Positions 1-8,444 are shown, numbered from the stretch's first letter. The stretch is DNA of 37,547 nucleotides from Sulfurovum sp. (GCA_002733215.1 NVUY01000024.1:1-37547), one strand, 5' to 3'. Notes: generated from the sequence alone by a model not told the origin. Made by a program: numbers and translations.

Positions 1-264
1 TCTTATCTGTAAGACTACTTAGGCAGGACTAAACACTTTGAAGTATCGCACCTGCTAGTAAGTGCCGATTTGTCTTGGCACACATAATGATATTATAGCG
101 AAATAATTATGCAGTGCGGGTATTTAAGCAGGCAAGATATAAGGATCTGATTGCAGTTAAGAAACTTTGTAAAATATGCTTATATTGAATGTTTTATATG
201 GTTTTACCAGTATTTAAATACTCTTGCACCATTTCCTCAAATATTTCCTGCAAAGAATATGGCT
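1..264. other. Gene-free left edge
   Basis: No convincing coding sequence is visible. A short inverted repeat at about 46-70 (GTGC/GCAC arms around CTAGTA, one base bulged) followed leftward by GTTTAG resembles a decayed attC site, but the partner R box is not recognisable. The rest is AT-rich sequence between cassettes. Confidence 0.4.
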
Positions 265-334
265 CTATAACGTTTATCGTGAGCGATAATTTCCCCGCTA
301 GGGTAAATTATTGCGTTCAACGTTTTTGTTAGGA
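265..334 (-). other. attC recombination site 1
   Basis: Read on the minus strand, the site starts with TCCTAAC (R'') and ends with GTTATAG (R'), about 70 bp apart. The arms between them fold into an imperfect hairpin: GCAATAATTT pairs with AAATTATCGC around a CCTAGCGGGG centre. The stop codon TAA of the upstream cassette gene lies inside R''. This is the layout of an integron attC at the 3' end of a leftward cassette. It shares the arm GTTTATCGTGAGC (plus strand) with the site at 35488-35556, which argues that both belong to one integron family. Confidence 0.8.
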
Positions 335-1024
335 GTTTGACTGATGTTTCCATATCTCATGGTCTAACTCTCTTAAAGTTAAGTTTGGATAATCAGTATT
401 TAATTTTTTGATTGCATCAGGAAATAATTTTGTTAACTCATATGTTGATAATTTTTTACCAATACAGTCTGTTACAAATCTTTCTATCATTCTATCAGGT
501 TTTATTAGATTTTCATCCCCTGCTAGCATAAAGAAATATGATAATGAGATACCACTTCCTTGACCTTTAATATATTTTATATCCCTTTCAAAACTTGCAT
601 TATTGATTACTTTAGCTAAATCCTGAAAATAATTGATTTCATATTGTTGAAGTACTTTTGCAAACTCTAAAACAGCTTCACTTTTTAAAATTCCATTTAC
701 AGTTGATGTTCGACATTTGTTTTTATATACATCTATTGTAATAAAATCAATTTCATCATTTTGATAAAAGTCTATAAATTGATTTATCGAATATTGCTCA
801 TCAGTATTTGGAAAATCGCTACCGAATTTTCTAAAAGTGTCTAATTCTAAATATTTACTAAATCTTTCAACTACATTTCTCGTAGCTGTATATTTTATAC
901 CTATTGAAAATACAGCATCAATAATACAATGAGGTAAGCTTGAATAATAATGTCCAATGTCAAGTTTAGCATTATTTAAATCAAGTTTATTGATACAACA
1001 TTTTGATATTTCATTACTATACAT
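329..1024 (-). CDS. Cassette gene, HhH-GPD-like hypothetical protein
   Basis: A 231-residue soluble protein with no signal peptide. The segment IKGQGSGISLSYFFMLAG followed by KPDRMIERFV resembles the helix-hairpin-helix plus catalytic Asp of the HhH-GPD DNA glycosylase superfamily, but the overall similarity is weak, so a DNA-repair-like role is only an inference. The ATG at 1024 is preceded by AGGA about 8 nt upstream; that AGGA belongs to the GTTAGGA R' box of the neighbouring attC, so the recombination site seems to supply the ribosome binding site. The stop TAA lies in the R'' box of attC site 1. Both facts mark it as a complete integron cassette transcribed leftward. Low GC matches the neighbouring cassettes rather than the metal island. 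Confidence 0.75.
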   Translation of the reverse strand: MYSNEISKCCINKLDLNNAKLDIGHYYSSLPHCIIDAVFSIGIKYTATRNVVERFSKYLELDTFRKFGSDFPNTDEQYSINQFIDFYQNDEIDFITIDVYKNKCRTSTVNGILKSEAVLEFAKVLQQYEINYFQDLAKVINNASFERDIKYIKGQGSGISLSYFFMLAGDENLIKPDRMIERFVTDCIGKKLSTYELTKLFPDAIKKLNTDYPNLTLRELDHEIWKHQSNS

Positions 1025-1031
1025 TATGTTT

Positions 1032-1087
1032 TCCTAACGTTTGACTTTACCGACAGGTTTCCTCTTCGGTGCTAGGTTTTGTTGTGT
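1032..1087 (-). other. Probable attC site 2
   Basis: On the minus strand it begins ACACAAC and ends GTTAGGA, with CCTAGC in one arm and an ACCGA/TCGGT stem. It is shorter (56 bp) and less regular than the other sites, and the upstream gene stops inside it instead of in R''. The R' box is identical in type to the ends of cassettes elsewhere in the window, so I read it as a genuine but atypical attC between the two leftward genes. Confidence 0.5.
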
Positions 1088-1796
1088 GTTTCTCTATAAC
1101 TTTCTTTGGTACAAAAAAATTAAAGTCGTCTCTAGTAACATCTCCTGTGTATACAAATAAGTCAAATTCCAATTGTAACTCCTCAAAAGCTTGTTTTATT
1201 TTATCGTTATCTATATTCGTATGAAATGGTATGCTCCAAACTAAACAACCTATAAAATTATCTTCTAAATTATACTTTTTAGATTTGTTAATAAGTTTAG
1301 TTATATGACCATTTTTTTCAATTAAAATTTGATTTATTAAGCTGTCAATATTATCTATTGTCTGTATATGAAAGTTATGGAGATATTTAGCTGCTTGTCT
1401 AACATCTCTATTTAATGAACTTCTTTTTTTAGCATCAAATATTTGTAAGTTTTGACCATCATAAATATCTACTTTTTTACTAATGAATATATCAATTTCT
1501 TCTAAAATAACTTGTAAATTACTATAGTTTAAACTATCGACTTTTAAATTTATTTCAAAAGTTTTTTCTCTCAAAAATTCATTTTCTTTAAGTAAACTAT
1601 ACCCGTCAATATAATCATGTAATCTCGACTTTCCTACATCTGGCGATTCTTTATATTTAACTTCAGTATTATAAAATTTATTACCTTTACTCATTATTAA
1701 ATCACAAGAGCCTTCTGCCCTCGTAGAATCTACTATTTGATAACCTTGTTTATATAAATCTTGATATGTTATAAGTTCAACAAAAGTTCCTGACAG
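1047..1796 (-). pseudogene. 5'-truncated PD-(D/E)XK nuclease-like gene
   Basis: The longest ATG-initiated part (from 1694) gives 215 residues, but the frame stays open upstream to about 1796 without an ATG and with protein-like sequence (TYQDLYKQGYQIVDSTRAEG), so the original N-terminus is lost. The segment CDLIM, about fourteen residues, then TEVKY matches the D...ExK core of PD-(D/E)XK nuclease folds. The rest is helical and charged, with no membrane segment. The truncation point meets a plus-strand fragment running the other way, and the IS256 element lies 180 bp beyond. Translation from the internal ATG at 1694 cannot be excluded, but it would lack the catalytic Asp. Function is inferred from the motif alone. 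Confidence 0.6.
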
Positions 1797-1911
1797 TCAA
1801 GAAAGTGAAACTGTAGAAATATTGGCAGATATCTCCATGCTTAGTGATACATTGGAAGATGCAAAAAAAGGGTCTGGGCAGACACACGTGAAAACATATA
1901 GTCATAGATGA
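1786..1911 (+). pseudogene. 3' fragment, possible antitoxin tail
   Basis: An open plus-strand frame encodes about 41 residues including VEILADISMLSDTLEDAKKG and stops at TGA 1909-1911. The pattern of an EILAD helix followed by a short acidic linker resembles the C-terminal end of Phd/YefM-type antitoxins, but there is no start codon or N-terminal DNA-binding part. It abuts the truncated minus-strand gene at about 1790, so the junction looks like an illegitimate recombination point. The antitoxin reading is tentative. Confidence 0.4.
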
Positions 1912-1968
1912 TGCGTAGTTAACGATGTCTGTGAATAAATTGGAGAATGATAGGGTCAGAAAGAAAGG

Positions 1969-1976
1969 GTTCGGTT
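1969..1976. repeat. Target-site duplication, left copy
   Basis: GTTCGGTT directly precedes the left inverted repeat of the IS256 element and is repeated exactly at 3325-3332. Eight base pairs is the normal IS256 duplication length. Confidence 0.85.
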
Positions 1977-3324
1977 GGGACTGTAAAATAAACTGTGTAA
2001 ATCCACCTCTTACCGTCTAATCACTTAGTATATTTTGACATAATTTCACTAAAAAATATACTAAGCTGAGGATATATTTCATGCCAATTTCTAATACTGT
2101 TGGCTTTCCACTTCTCTTGAACCTCCTGTGTAACAAGGTATAACATCTTAAAGGCAGATTCCTCTGTAGGAAATGAACCTTTAGATTTTGTCTTTCTTTT
2201 AATATTTGCGTTGAGTGATTCTATGGGATTGGTAGTGTAAATTAACTTTCTGACGGAGTCTGGGTACTTAAAGAAAGTGGAAAGTTCATTCCAATGGGTT
2301 GTCCAAGAGTTAGTGATATTTGGATATTTTGTACCCCATATGTCATTAAATTCAGTCAGAGCAATTTGAGCATCTTCTTCATTATGTGCTGCATAGACAG
2401 ACTTAAGATCTTTTGCAACTGCTTTTCTATCTTTCCAGGATACAAATCTAAGGGATGATCTTATTTGATGTACGATACATCTTTGTATCTCAGCTTTAGG
2501 ATACACAGCTTGTATCGCTTCATTAAAGCCATTTAACCCATCAATAGCAAAGATCAGGACATCTTGTATACCACGCTTCTTAATATCGTTTAAAACGGTT
2601 AGCCAGTATTTAGAGGTTTCATTCTCTCCTATCCATATTCCTATGATTTCTTTCTTTCCTTCAAGTGTAATACCGAGCATAATATATGCAGCAATATTTT
2701 TAACCACTCTATCTACTCTGATCTTGAGTACAGTGGCATCCATGAAAATTATTGGATACATTGGTTCAAGTGGTCTGGATTGCCATTCATTAGCTTTTTC
2801 TATGACTTTTGTGGTTATGTTGGAGATTGTCTCTGTTGAAAGCTCATAGCCATACAGGTCATCAAGATGATGTTGTATATCTCTTACACTCATACCTTTG
2901 GTATAGAGTGAAAGAATAAGATCTTCACTACCATCCAGCAACACTTCTCTTTTTTTAACCAATTGTGGTTCAAAAGTAGATTCTCTATCTCTTGGGATGG
3001 AGACATCAAACTGTCCATACTTTGAATTGATTGTTTTATCGTTGTAGCCGTTACGTGAATTTGTATTGTCTGTAGTTTTATGTTTATCATAACCAAGATG
3101 GGAGGTCAATTCTTCTTGTGAAGCTGTTTGTATCACTTCTTTGAGTATTGCTTTGAACTCATTGGTAATATCATCCAAAGAACTAAAAGTTCCCTCTTTG
3201 ATCTGTCGTTTTAACTCTTCTGTATTTAGTAAACTCATATGTAAATCCTTTTAGATTCATTTACTTGACTACTATATCAAATAAATTTAACTTTTTGAAT
3301 TTACACAGTTAGGTTTACACTCCC
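1977..3324 (-). mobile_element. IS256-family insertion sequence, intact
   Basis: A 1348-bp element with imperfect terminal inverted repeats of about 28 bp. Both ends begin GGGA(C/G)TGTAAA inward, and both contain AACTGTGTAAAT at the same distance. One full-length transposase gene fills it, reading leftward. An exact 8-bp direct repeat flanks the element, so insertion was probably a single simple event and fairly recent. It landed in non-coding or decayed DNA between the cassette fragments and the MORN-type gene. Confidence 0.92.
2021..3238 (-). CDS. IS256-family transposase
   Basis: A 405-residue DDE transposase of the Mutator/IS256 class, catalysing cut-and-paste or copy-out movement of the surrounding element. 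Visible catalytic residues are D167 (in FMDATVLKIR), D233 (in IFAIDGLNGF) and E340 (in TNPIESLNANIKR). The family's CxxH signature between the second Asp and the Glu appears as CIVHQIR at 254-257. The N-terminal part (LTSHLGYDKH, SRNGYNDKTI) is typical of the DNA-binding region. The length equals that of complete family members and no frameshift is seen, so the enzyme is probably active. The start is the ATG at 3238, preceded by AAAAGGA. Confidence 0.97.
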   Translation of the reverse strand: MSLLNTEELKRQIKEGTFSSLDDITNEFKAILKEVIQTASQEELTSHLGYDKHKTTDNTNSRNGYNDKTINSKYGQFDVSIPRDRESTFEPQLVKKREVLLDGSEDLILSLYTKGMSVRDIQHHLDDLYGYELSTETISNITTKVIEKANEWQSRPLEPMYPIIFMDATVLKIRVDRVVKNIAAYIMLGITLEGKKEIIGIWIGENETSKYWLTVLNDIKKRGIQDVLIFAIDGLNGFNEAIQAVYPKAEIQRCIVHQIRSSLRFVSWKDRKAVAKDLKSVYAAHNEEDAQIALTEFNDIWGTKYPNITNSWTTHWNELSTFFKYPDSVRKLIYTTNPIESLNANIKRKTKSKGSFPTEESAFKMLYLVTQEVQEKWKANSIRNWHEIYPQLSIFFSEIMSKYTK

Positions 3325-3332
3325 GTTCGGTT
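3325..3332. repeat. Target-site duplication, right copy
   Basis: Exact second copy of GTTCGGTT next to the right inverted repeat of the IS256 element. Confidence 0.85.
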
Positions 3333-3375
3333 GCACTTACTGACTGGATGATTTCTTTTATATGGATCCATATGA

Positions 3376-4020
3376 TCAATACTTTAATTTCATTTTGTGA
3401 AAATGTGCATTGGTCAGTTCACTTTTTTCACCCTCTTTGGTATAGACAAAACCTTTTACGGCTTTTCCATCTTCAAATGTTATCTCACTTTTCAGGTTTC
3501 CGTTTTTATAATAGAATCTTCGAACACCATTTACTATACCATCCTTATAGGGTCGCTCTACTTTAAGTTCACCGGTTTTGAAGAATATTTTTGAAACACC
3601 GTTCTTGGATCCATCTTTGTAGGGTGTTTCTGAACTAAGCTCACCACTTTTATAATAGATTTTTTTCATACCGTTTCTCTGCCCGTTCTTAAAGGTTACT
3701 TCTGCTTCAAGTTCACCGCTTGCCAGATAATTTTTTTGTATACCGTTTTGTTCTCCTTCTTTGAATACTACAGATTTTATCATCTTGCCTTTGATATTAT
3801 GGTAGTCCAAAATACCATTTACTTTTCCATCCTTAAATGGGACTGCTACTTTAAATTCACCCGTCATGTAATAGAGTTCTATGATGCCGTTAATAGGTTT
3901 TTTTGTATCAATACTGATAACAACATCATCTTTTAGCACAGTGTTTTTTGGAGTATATACTGTTTGAGCAAACACACTTGCTGACAATAGACAGAGTAGT
4001 AATATTTTTTTCATTTTCAA
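3376..4020 (-). CDS. Secreted MORN-repeat (YwqK-like) protein
   Basis: A 214-residue protein with a Sec signal peptide (MKMKKILLLCLLSASVFA). The mature part consists of about seven repeats of roughly 23 residues of the form Y(Y/F)xxGELKxExxFKDGxxNG, the MORN_2 repeat found in proteins often annotated as YwqK-family antitoxins. Such repeats make beta-hairpin stacks and usually mediate surface or protein contacts. There is no catalytic motif, and the 'antitoxin' label is not supported by any partner toxin here. The gene stands alone between the insertion sequence and the TauE-like gene. Confidence 0.85.
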   Translation of the reverse strand: MKMKKILLLCLLSASVFAQTVYTPKNTVLKDDVVISIDTKKPINGIIELYYMTGEFKVAVPFKDGKVNGILDYHNIKGKMIKSVVFKEGEQNGIQKNYLASGELEAEVTFKNGQRNGMKKIYYKSGELSSETPYKDGSKNGVSKIFFKTGELKVERPYKDGIVNGVRRFYYKNGNLKSEITFEDGKAVKGFVYTKEGEKSELTNAHFHKMKLKY

Positions 4021-4121
4021 GTCCTTATATCAAAATAGATTTTAATTATTTAATTTATATCTTACCATAAGTAATTATACATCATATTTATAATTTAAGT
4101 CCTCCCTGTTTTAGGTGCATA

Positions 4122-4907
4122 TTAGCCACATTTCCCAGGGGCACATTTCATACCGTTGAATTGTCCTGTGAGTGAGCCATCCATATTTCCTTCATGCATT
4201 TTATCCATTCTCTCTTTCATCATTTCGGGATGTGCTATGAAGTTGTAACCTTTGTACAGTGTGATGACACCATAAAGGATGACAAGCAGACTTGCCAGTT
4301 TCATCATCGTGCCGCGCAGTGAACCTTTTTGTAAGAACTTCGTGATAAAACCCAAAAAGAAAAGTGTAGGGATCGTAGCCAATCCAAAAGTTGCCATGAC
4401 CAAGGCACCCGATATGGGGTCTGCGGTACTTGCTGCAAAGATGGCAAAAGAGTAAACAAGTCCGCAGGGGATGATACCATTGAGCAGTCCCAGAAGATAA
4501 AAACTTCTGTAAGATCTGTCGGACATGAGCTTTTTGAAGCTCTTCTGGTACCAGGGATATTTGGAAACGGACCATTCAGCAGAGTTCAGGAACTTGATGT
4601 TACCCAAGAGCGAAAGACCTGCGAGTATCATCAGTATACCTGTGAGGACAAAGAGTAAACCTTTTGTTGTAGGGGTAAATGCAAGTACCTGTCCTGCAAA
4701 ACCAAAAATGCCACCGAGGACAGCATAGGTGCTAACACGACCAAAATTATAGGCCAGGTGTGAGGCTGTCTGCTGCAGGTAACTTGACTTTTGATCGATC
4801 TTTGTAGAAGAGTATGCGACAACGATGCCGCCGCACATACCGATGCAGTGTCCAACACTTCCTAAAAAGGCCGTCGTGAGTATGATAATAAGATCCAGGT
4901 TTCCCAT
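4122..4907 (-). CDS. TauE/SafE (UreH/DsbD-like) membrane protein
   Basis: A 261-residue protein with about six membrane segments, starting GNLDLIIILTTAFLGSVGHCIGMCGG. The GHCxGMCGG motif in the first helix and the NGIIPCGLVYSF motif in the second half are typical of the HCxGMCGG/PCG subgroup annotated as sulfite exporter TauE/SafE, UreH-like or cytochrome-biogenesis-like proteins. Members often sit near cbb3 oxidase or metal genes, suggesting metal or thiol transfer, but the substrate is unknown. The C-terminus carries a Met-rich tail ending MKCAPGKCG, the same motif seen in the CusB-like protein and the lipoprotein of the Cus operon. This tail may bind copper. No copper box was found upstream. 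Confidence 0.8.
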   Translation of the reverse strand: MGNLDLIIILTTAFLGSVGHCIGMCGGIVVAYSSTKIDQKSSYLQQTASHLAYNFGRVSTYAVLGGIFGFAGQVLAFTPTTKGLLFVLTGILMILAGLSLLGNIKFLNSAEWSVSKYPWYQKSFKKLMSDRSYRSFYLLGLLNGIIPCGLVYSFAIFAASTADPISGALVMATFGLATIPTLFFLGFITKFLQKGSLRGTMMKLASLLVILYGVITLYKGYNFIAHPEMMKERMDKMHEGNMDGSLTGQFNGMKCAPGKCG

Positions 4908-4995
4908 CGGTGATTATCCATTTGTATAGTTATTAGAGGTATCCATAGGTAAAACTATAGTATACTTTTATTAAAATAGTGTTAAGGATAGTATC

Positions 4996-5433
4996 GTGTT
5001 TAAAAGTTTGAAACGTAATGTCATGAAAATGTTTAGAGAACTTTTAGTCTATCATCACAGTTCTTTGGAATATCGGGCAAAAGTTTTGACACTGATGGTT
5101 TCGGCAAATGGTGACATTTGCGAATGTGAAAAAGAAAAACTTAAACAGATAGCCCATACTATTTACAGTGAAGATCAGGAAAGGGCTGAACTGCTTATAG
5201 ATGCGGTCAATGAATATCATACGAAGATCATCACAAACAACGGACTTGATTTTGAACATTTGATCCAACTGGTTGAGAAAGAAACAAAAGCGGTGAGACG
5301 TTTTGCTCAAAAGATAGATATAAACCTTCTTATGCAACTGCATGAATGTATGGACAGTGAAGATGATATACTTTTTCAGCAGCGAATTTTAGAGTTTTTA
5401 CAAGGTCTAAAGGATGAATATGGAGTGGTATAG
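4996..5433 (+). CDS. TerB-like domain protein
   Basis: A 145-residue soluble helical protein. The segment YRAKVLTLMVSANGDICECEKEKL matches the TerB/DjlA-type fold, where an all-helical domain carries an acidic D-G-x-I-x-x-x-E pattern that can bind metal; the molecular role of such proteins is poorly known. The start is a GTG at 4996 with AAGGATA a few bases upstream. Its 3' end overlaps the acylphosphatase gene, so the two are translationally coupled. Confidence 0.65.
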   Translation: MFKSLKRNVMKMFRELLVYHHSSLEYRAKVLTLMVSANGDICECEKEKLKQIAHTIYSEDQERAELLIDAVNEYHTKIITNNGLDFEHLIQLVEKETKAVRRFAQKIDINLLMQLHECMDSEDDILFQQRILEFLQGLKDEYGVV

Positions 5434-5695
5434 GTTTATCATTTTTGGCAAAGTGCAGGGTGTATTTTACCGTAAGTTTGTTTCTCAGGCGATGATGAAA
5501 AAACAATATAAAGGGTATATCCAAAATCTTGATGACGGTACAGTAGAAATTGTGGCAGAAGTGTTTGATGATGATTTTGAAGTATTTATGGGTATTCTTA
5601 AAAAAGGTTCTCTGCTGAGTACAGTAGAAGATATAAAATATGAGATCATCAATGAAACAGATTTCCAAACAGATGGTTTTGAGATAAGATATTAA
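5420..5695 (+). CDS. acyP: Acylphosphatase
   Basis: A 91-residue enzyme hydrolysing acyl phosphates in the cytoplasm. The signature GKVQGVFYRKFV carries the phosphate-binding Arg (R18), and the catalytic Asn is N36 in GYIQNLDDGTVEI, the usual family spacing. I chose the ATG at 5420 rather than the in-frame ATG at 5414 because AAAGGA ends 5 nt before 5420 and would overlap the earlier codon. The gene overlaps the end of the TerB-like gene by 14 nt. Confidence 0.93.
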   Translation: MEWYRFIIFGKVQGVFYRKFVSQAMMKKQYKGYIQNLDDGTVEIVAEVFDDDFEVFMGILKKGSLLSTVEDIKYEIINETDFQTDGFEIRY

Positions 5696-5736
5696 AACGC
5701 AGGGTCGGTTTACTGACCATTGATAGGAGTGAAGAT

Positions 5737-5937
5737 ATGAGTTCTGGTTGGGGATGTCAATTTATGGGTACAAAAGGGGATGATACAGAGTGGTGTCTAA
5801 AACTCCATCATCATTGTGAACCGGGATGCAAAGGATGCATTATTGCCGGACAGGTTGAGTTCTCCACACCAAACGTAAGCGAAGAACAGGAGAGAAAGGT
5901 CAAGAAACGATCTGATAATCCTCTTGGAGATAAGTAA
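5737..5937 (+). CDS. Small cysteine/histidine-rich protein
   Basis: A 66-residue protein with five Cys and a His cluster in its first half: C7, then WCLKLHHHCEPGCKGCII. The dense C/H grouping suggests a zinc or Fe-S site, while the C-terminal half is charged and probably flexible. It has no signal peptide. A ribosome binding site (GGAGTGAAG) lies before the ATG. I do not recognise a characterised family; the function is unknown, although its position before the copper-resistance genes is suggestive. Confidence 0.6.
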   Translation: MSSGWGCQFMGTKGDDTEWCLKLHHHCEPGCKGCIIAGQVEFSTPNVSEEQERKVKKRSDNPLGDK

Positions 5938-5988
5938 CTACTGAACTTTGTCGGGAATACTGCGGAAAAGAGATTTAAGATATTTGTA

Positions 5989-6699
5989 TTAAAACCAAAA
6001 CCGTACACCAACCATGAGATTGGTTTCATTGACGGGATTATAGTCGCGAGTATTAGCAAATGTTTTTTCCCATGTGACACCGATATAGGGTGCGAACTCA
6101 CGTACAAATTCATAACGAAGGCGTAAGCCGGCTTCTATAGCAGATAGTCCGGAGCCCAAATGCATCTTGGGGTCATCTTTTGTGTAAAAGTCAGCTTCAA
6201 GTGAGGGAGTGAGTATAAGCTTCTGCGTGATCAATGCTTCATATTCTGCATCAAGTCTCAGTCCCACATTACCATCACTGTTAAAGAGAAGTGCTGCCCT
6301 TGTTTCAAAGAAATAGGGAGCCAACCCGGCAATAGCGATCTCCGCCCATGTTTTGGAAGCATCATCATTCTTATCATAAGCTATACCTGCCTGAATATCC
6401 CAGAATGCTGCGATGGCTCTGGAGTAGACCAACTCATTCTGACTTGTTTCCAAGCCATCTGAGGTAGCTTCACCTTCACTATAAAGATAGAGTTTATCGA
6501 TGTCATATCCTATATAGAAACTTCCTTCCCACACTCTTGTGTTCTCATCATTATTCAGTATTTCAAATTTATCCATAAGGAACATAGTACGCATAGGATC
6601 ATCAGCACCGGCTGCGTGTAGATTTTGTCCTAAAGCTATGAGGGTTACTAAACTTAATAGCGATTTTTTACAGTGATTTTTAATTCTTCTCATCATCAT
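5989..6699 (-). CDS. copB: Copper resistance protein CopB/PcoB family
   Basis: A 236-residue protein with a signal peptide (LSLVTLIALGQNLHAA) and a mature region of alternating beta strands ending in NLMVGVRFWF, an outer-membrane beta-barrel C-terminus with terminal Phe. PMRTMFLMDKFE and the strand order VWEGSFYIGYDIDKLYLYSEGE are typical of the CopB family. It works with the multicopper oxidase CopA in periplasmic copper sequestration or export. It lacks the long Met/His-rich N-terminal domain of some homologues, so this is a short form. It follows CopA by 5 bp as the last gene of the SHOCT-CopA-CopB operon. Confidence 0.92.
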   Translation of the reverse strand: MMMRRIKNHCKKSLLSLVTLIALGQNLHAAGADDPMRTMFLMDKFEILNNDENTRVWEGSFYIGYDIDKLYLYSEGEATSDGLETSQNELVYSRAIAAFWDIQAGIAYDKNDDASKTWAEIAIAGLAPYFFETRAALLFNSDGNVGLRLDAEYEALITQKLILTPSLEADFYTKDDPKMHLGSGLSAIEAGLRLRYEFVREFAPYIGVTWEKTFANTRDYNPVNETNLMVGVRFWF

Positions 6700-6704
6700 C
6701 TCCT

Positions 6705-8444
6705 TTATGCTACTACGACTTTTCTAAACATACCCGCCATATGGTAAAGCAGGTGACAATGGTATGCCCAGGCACCTTTGGCATCTACCGTGACCCTGTA
6801 GCTTATCTTTGATCCGGGTTGTACGATGATGGTGTGCTTTTTGACCAAATGGTTATCATCACCTGTCTCCAGGTCAGACCACATACCGTGCAGATGCATA
6901 GGATGGTTCATCATGGTATCGTTGATGAAAGTAATACGCAAACGTTCCCCATAATGAAAGATAAGCGGTTTGGCATCGGCATATTTGATACCGTTGATGG
7001 ACCACATATAACGTTCCATATTGCCCGTAAGATGTAAGACTATCTCTCTGTCCGGTTTTTTGGCCCGTCGTGTAGAGTATCTGTTTTTCAGATCAGCATA
7101 AGTGAGTACCTTCCTGCCATTATGACGTAATCCTACTCCTGGGTCATCCAGTCTGTATTTTGGTGACATTGCCATCATTGTAGTTTGTACACCTCTAGAC
7201 ATAGGCAGTTTTGTGATAGGATATTTCTGATCTTCCATCGCCTGAAATTTATACTTCTTCATGTTATGTTTATTTGGCATCTTCATACCGGAAGAACATT
7301 TCATGCCGGTACCCTCTTTTTTATTCATGGCACCCATATCCATGCCCATGTCTACCATGGTGAGTCTAGGCACAGGATCCATTTTTGGAGGTGTTGCTAA
7401 AAGTGTAGAACTGGGAGTCAGTGATCCCATTGCGTACCCGGAACGTTCGATGCTTTGTGCAAAGATGGCATAGGCTTTGTTCTTCTTGGGTTGCACGATG
7501 ACATCATAAGTCTCAGCCACACCGATGCGAAGTTCATCTACTTTGACCGGTTTGACATGGTTACCGTCTGCCGCAACGACTGTCATTTTAAGTCCGGGGA
7601 TGCGTACATCGAAAAAGGTCATCGCTGCTGCATTAATCAAGCGAAGACGTATTTTCTCTCCTTTTTTAAACAGAACTTTAAACTGTGTTGCAGGGTTTTG
7701 TCCATTCATCAGGTAGGTATAGGTGTAGCCTGTCACGTCAGAGATATCTCTGTCATTCATACGCATACTGTTCCACATACTTCTGTCTGAAAAGGCTTTT
7801 GAGAAACCTTTTTCTTTCACTTCATCTATAAATGTACCTACCGTTCTTTGTGAGAAATTATAGTAGTCACTCATCTGTTTGAGTTTTTTATAGATAGTAG
7901 TTGGTTTTTCATCTGACCAGTCAGAGAGCTGAATGACATACTCTTTATGGTAAGAAAAAGGCTCTTTTCTTTTAGGCTTGATGACGATGGCGCCATAGAC
8001 CCCTGTTTGTTCCTGAAACCCTGAATGACTGTGGTACCAGTAGGTTCCATGTTGCTGTACTTTAAATGTATAGGTAAAAGTCTCTCCAGGAGCGATACCG
8101 TTAAAACTGATGCCGGGTACACCATCCATGGCAGAAGGAAGAATGATACCGTGCCAGTGAATGGAAGAACTTTTTTTGAGTTTATTGCTTACATGCAGTG
8201 TGACTGTCTCACCCTCCTGCCATACTAAGGTAGGACCGGCTATTTGGCCGTTAACTGTGGTTGCAACAGCGGTATTTCCGGTGATATTGACAGTAGTATA
8301 ATCAATAGTGAGGAAAAATTCATTTCCACTAAGCCTGTTGCTGTTGGAAATACTTGTTCTCTTTGATTTTGCTTGTAGAGAGGTGCTGCTAAATGCTACT
8401 AAAGAGGTAGCAGCCAATCCTTTTACAAAAGTTCTTCTTTGCAT
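6705..8444 (-). CDS. copA: Copper resistance multicopper oxidase CopA
   Basis: A 579-residue periplasmic multicopper oxidase of the CopA/PcoA family, which oxidises Cu(I) or sequesters it. The N-terminus RRTFVKGLAATSLVAF is a twin-arginine signal, so the folded enzyme is exported by Tat. All four copper-ligand motifs are present: HWHG, WYHSHSG, HPMHLHG and HCHLLYHMAGM, giving intact type 1 and trinuclear centres. A Met-rich insert around residues 360-390 (MVDMGMDMGAM, GMKCSSGMKMPNKHNMKK) is the usual Cu(I)-binding region and includes another MKC element. It lies 4 bp after the SHOCT gene and 5 bp before copB, in one operon under the 8698-8729 promoter. It is distinct from the CopA-type ATPase at 14113. 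Confidence 0.95.
   Translation of the reverse strand: MQRRTFVKGLAATSLVAFSSTSLQAKSKRTSISNSNRLSGNEFFLTIDYTTVNITGNTAVATTVNGQIAGPTLVWQEGETVTLHVSNKLKKSSSIHWHGIILPSAMDGVPGISFNGIAPGETFTYTFKVQQHGTYWYHSHSGFQEQTGVYGAIVIKPKRKEPFSYHKEYVIQLSDWSDEKPTTIYKKLKQMSDYYNFSQRTVGTFIDEVKEKGFSKAFSDRSMWNSMRMNDRDISDVTGYTYTYLMNGQNPATQFKVLFKKGEKIRLRLINAAAMTFFDVRIPGLKMTVVAADGNHVKPVKVDELRIGVAETYDVIVQPKKNKAYAIFAQSIERSGYAMGSLTPSSTLLATPPKMDPVPRLTMVDMGMDMGAMNKKEGTGMKCSSGMKMPNKHNMKKYKFQAMEDQKYPITKLPMSRGVQTTMMAMSPKYRLDDPGVGLRHNGRKVLTYADLKNRYSTRRAKKPDREIVLHLTGNMERYMWSINGIKYADAKPLIFHYGERLRITFINDTMMNHPMHLHGMWSDLETGDDNHLVKKHTIIVQPGSKISYRVTVDAKGAWAYHCHLLYHMAGMFRKVVVA

Noticed and set aside
40..110. A further attC site at the left edge
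   Set aside because: A CTAGTA-centred stem and GTTTAG are present, but the matching R'' box cannot be found. It is too weak to call.
3376..4020. A toxin-antitoxin role for the YwqK-like protein
   Set aside because: The family name suggests an antitoxin, but the protein is secreted, made of MORN repeats, and has no adjacent toxin.
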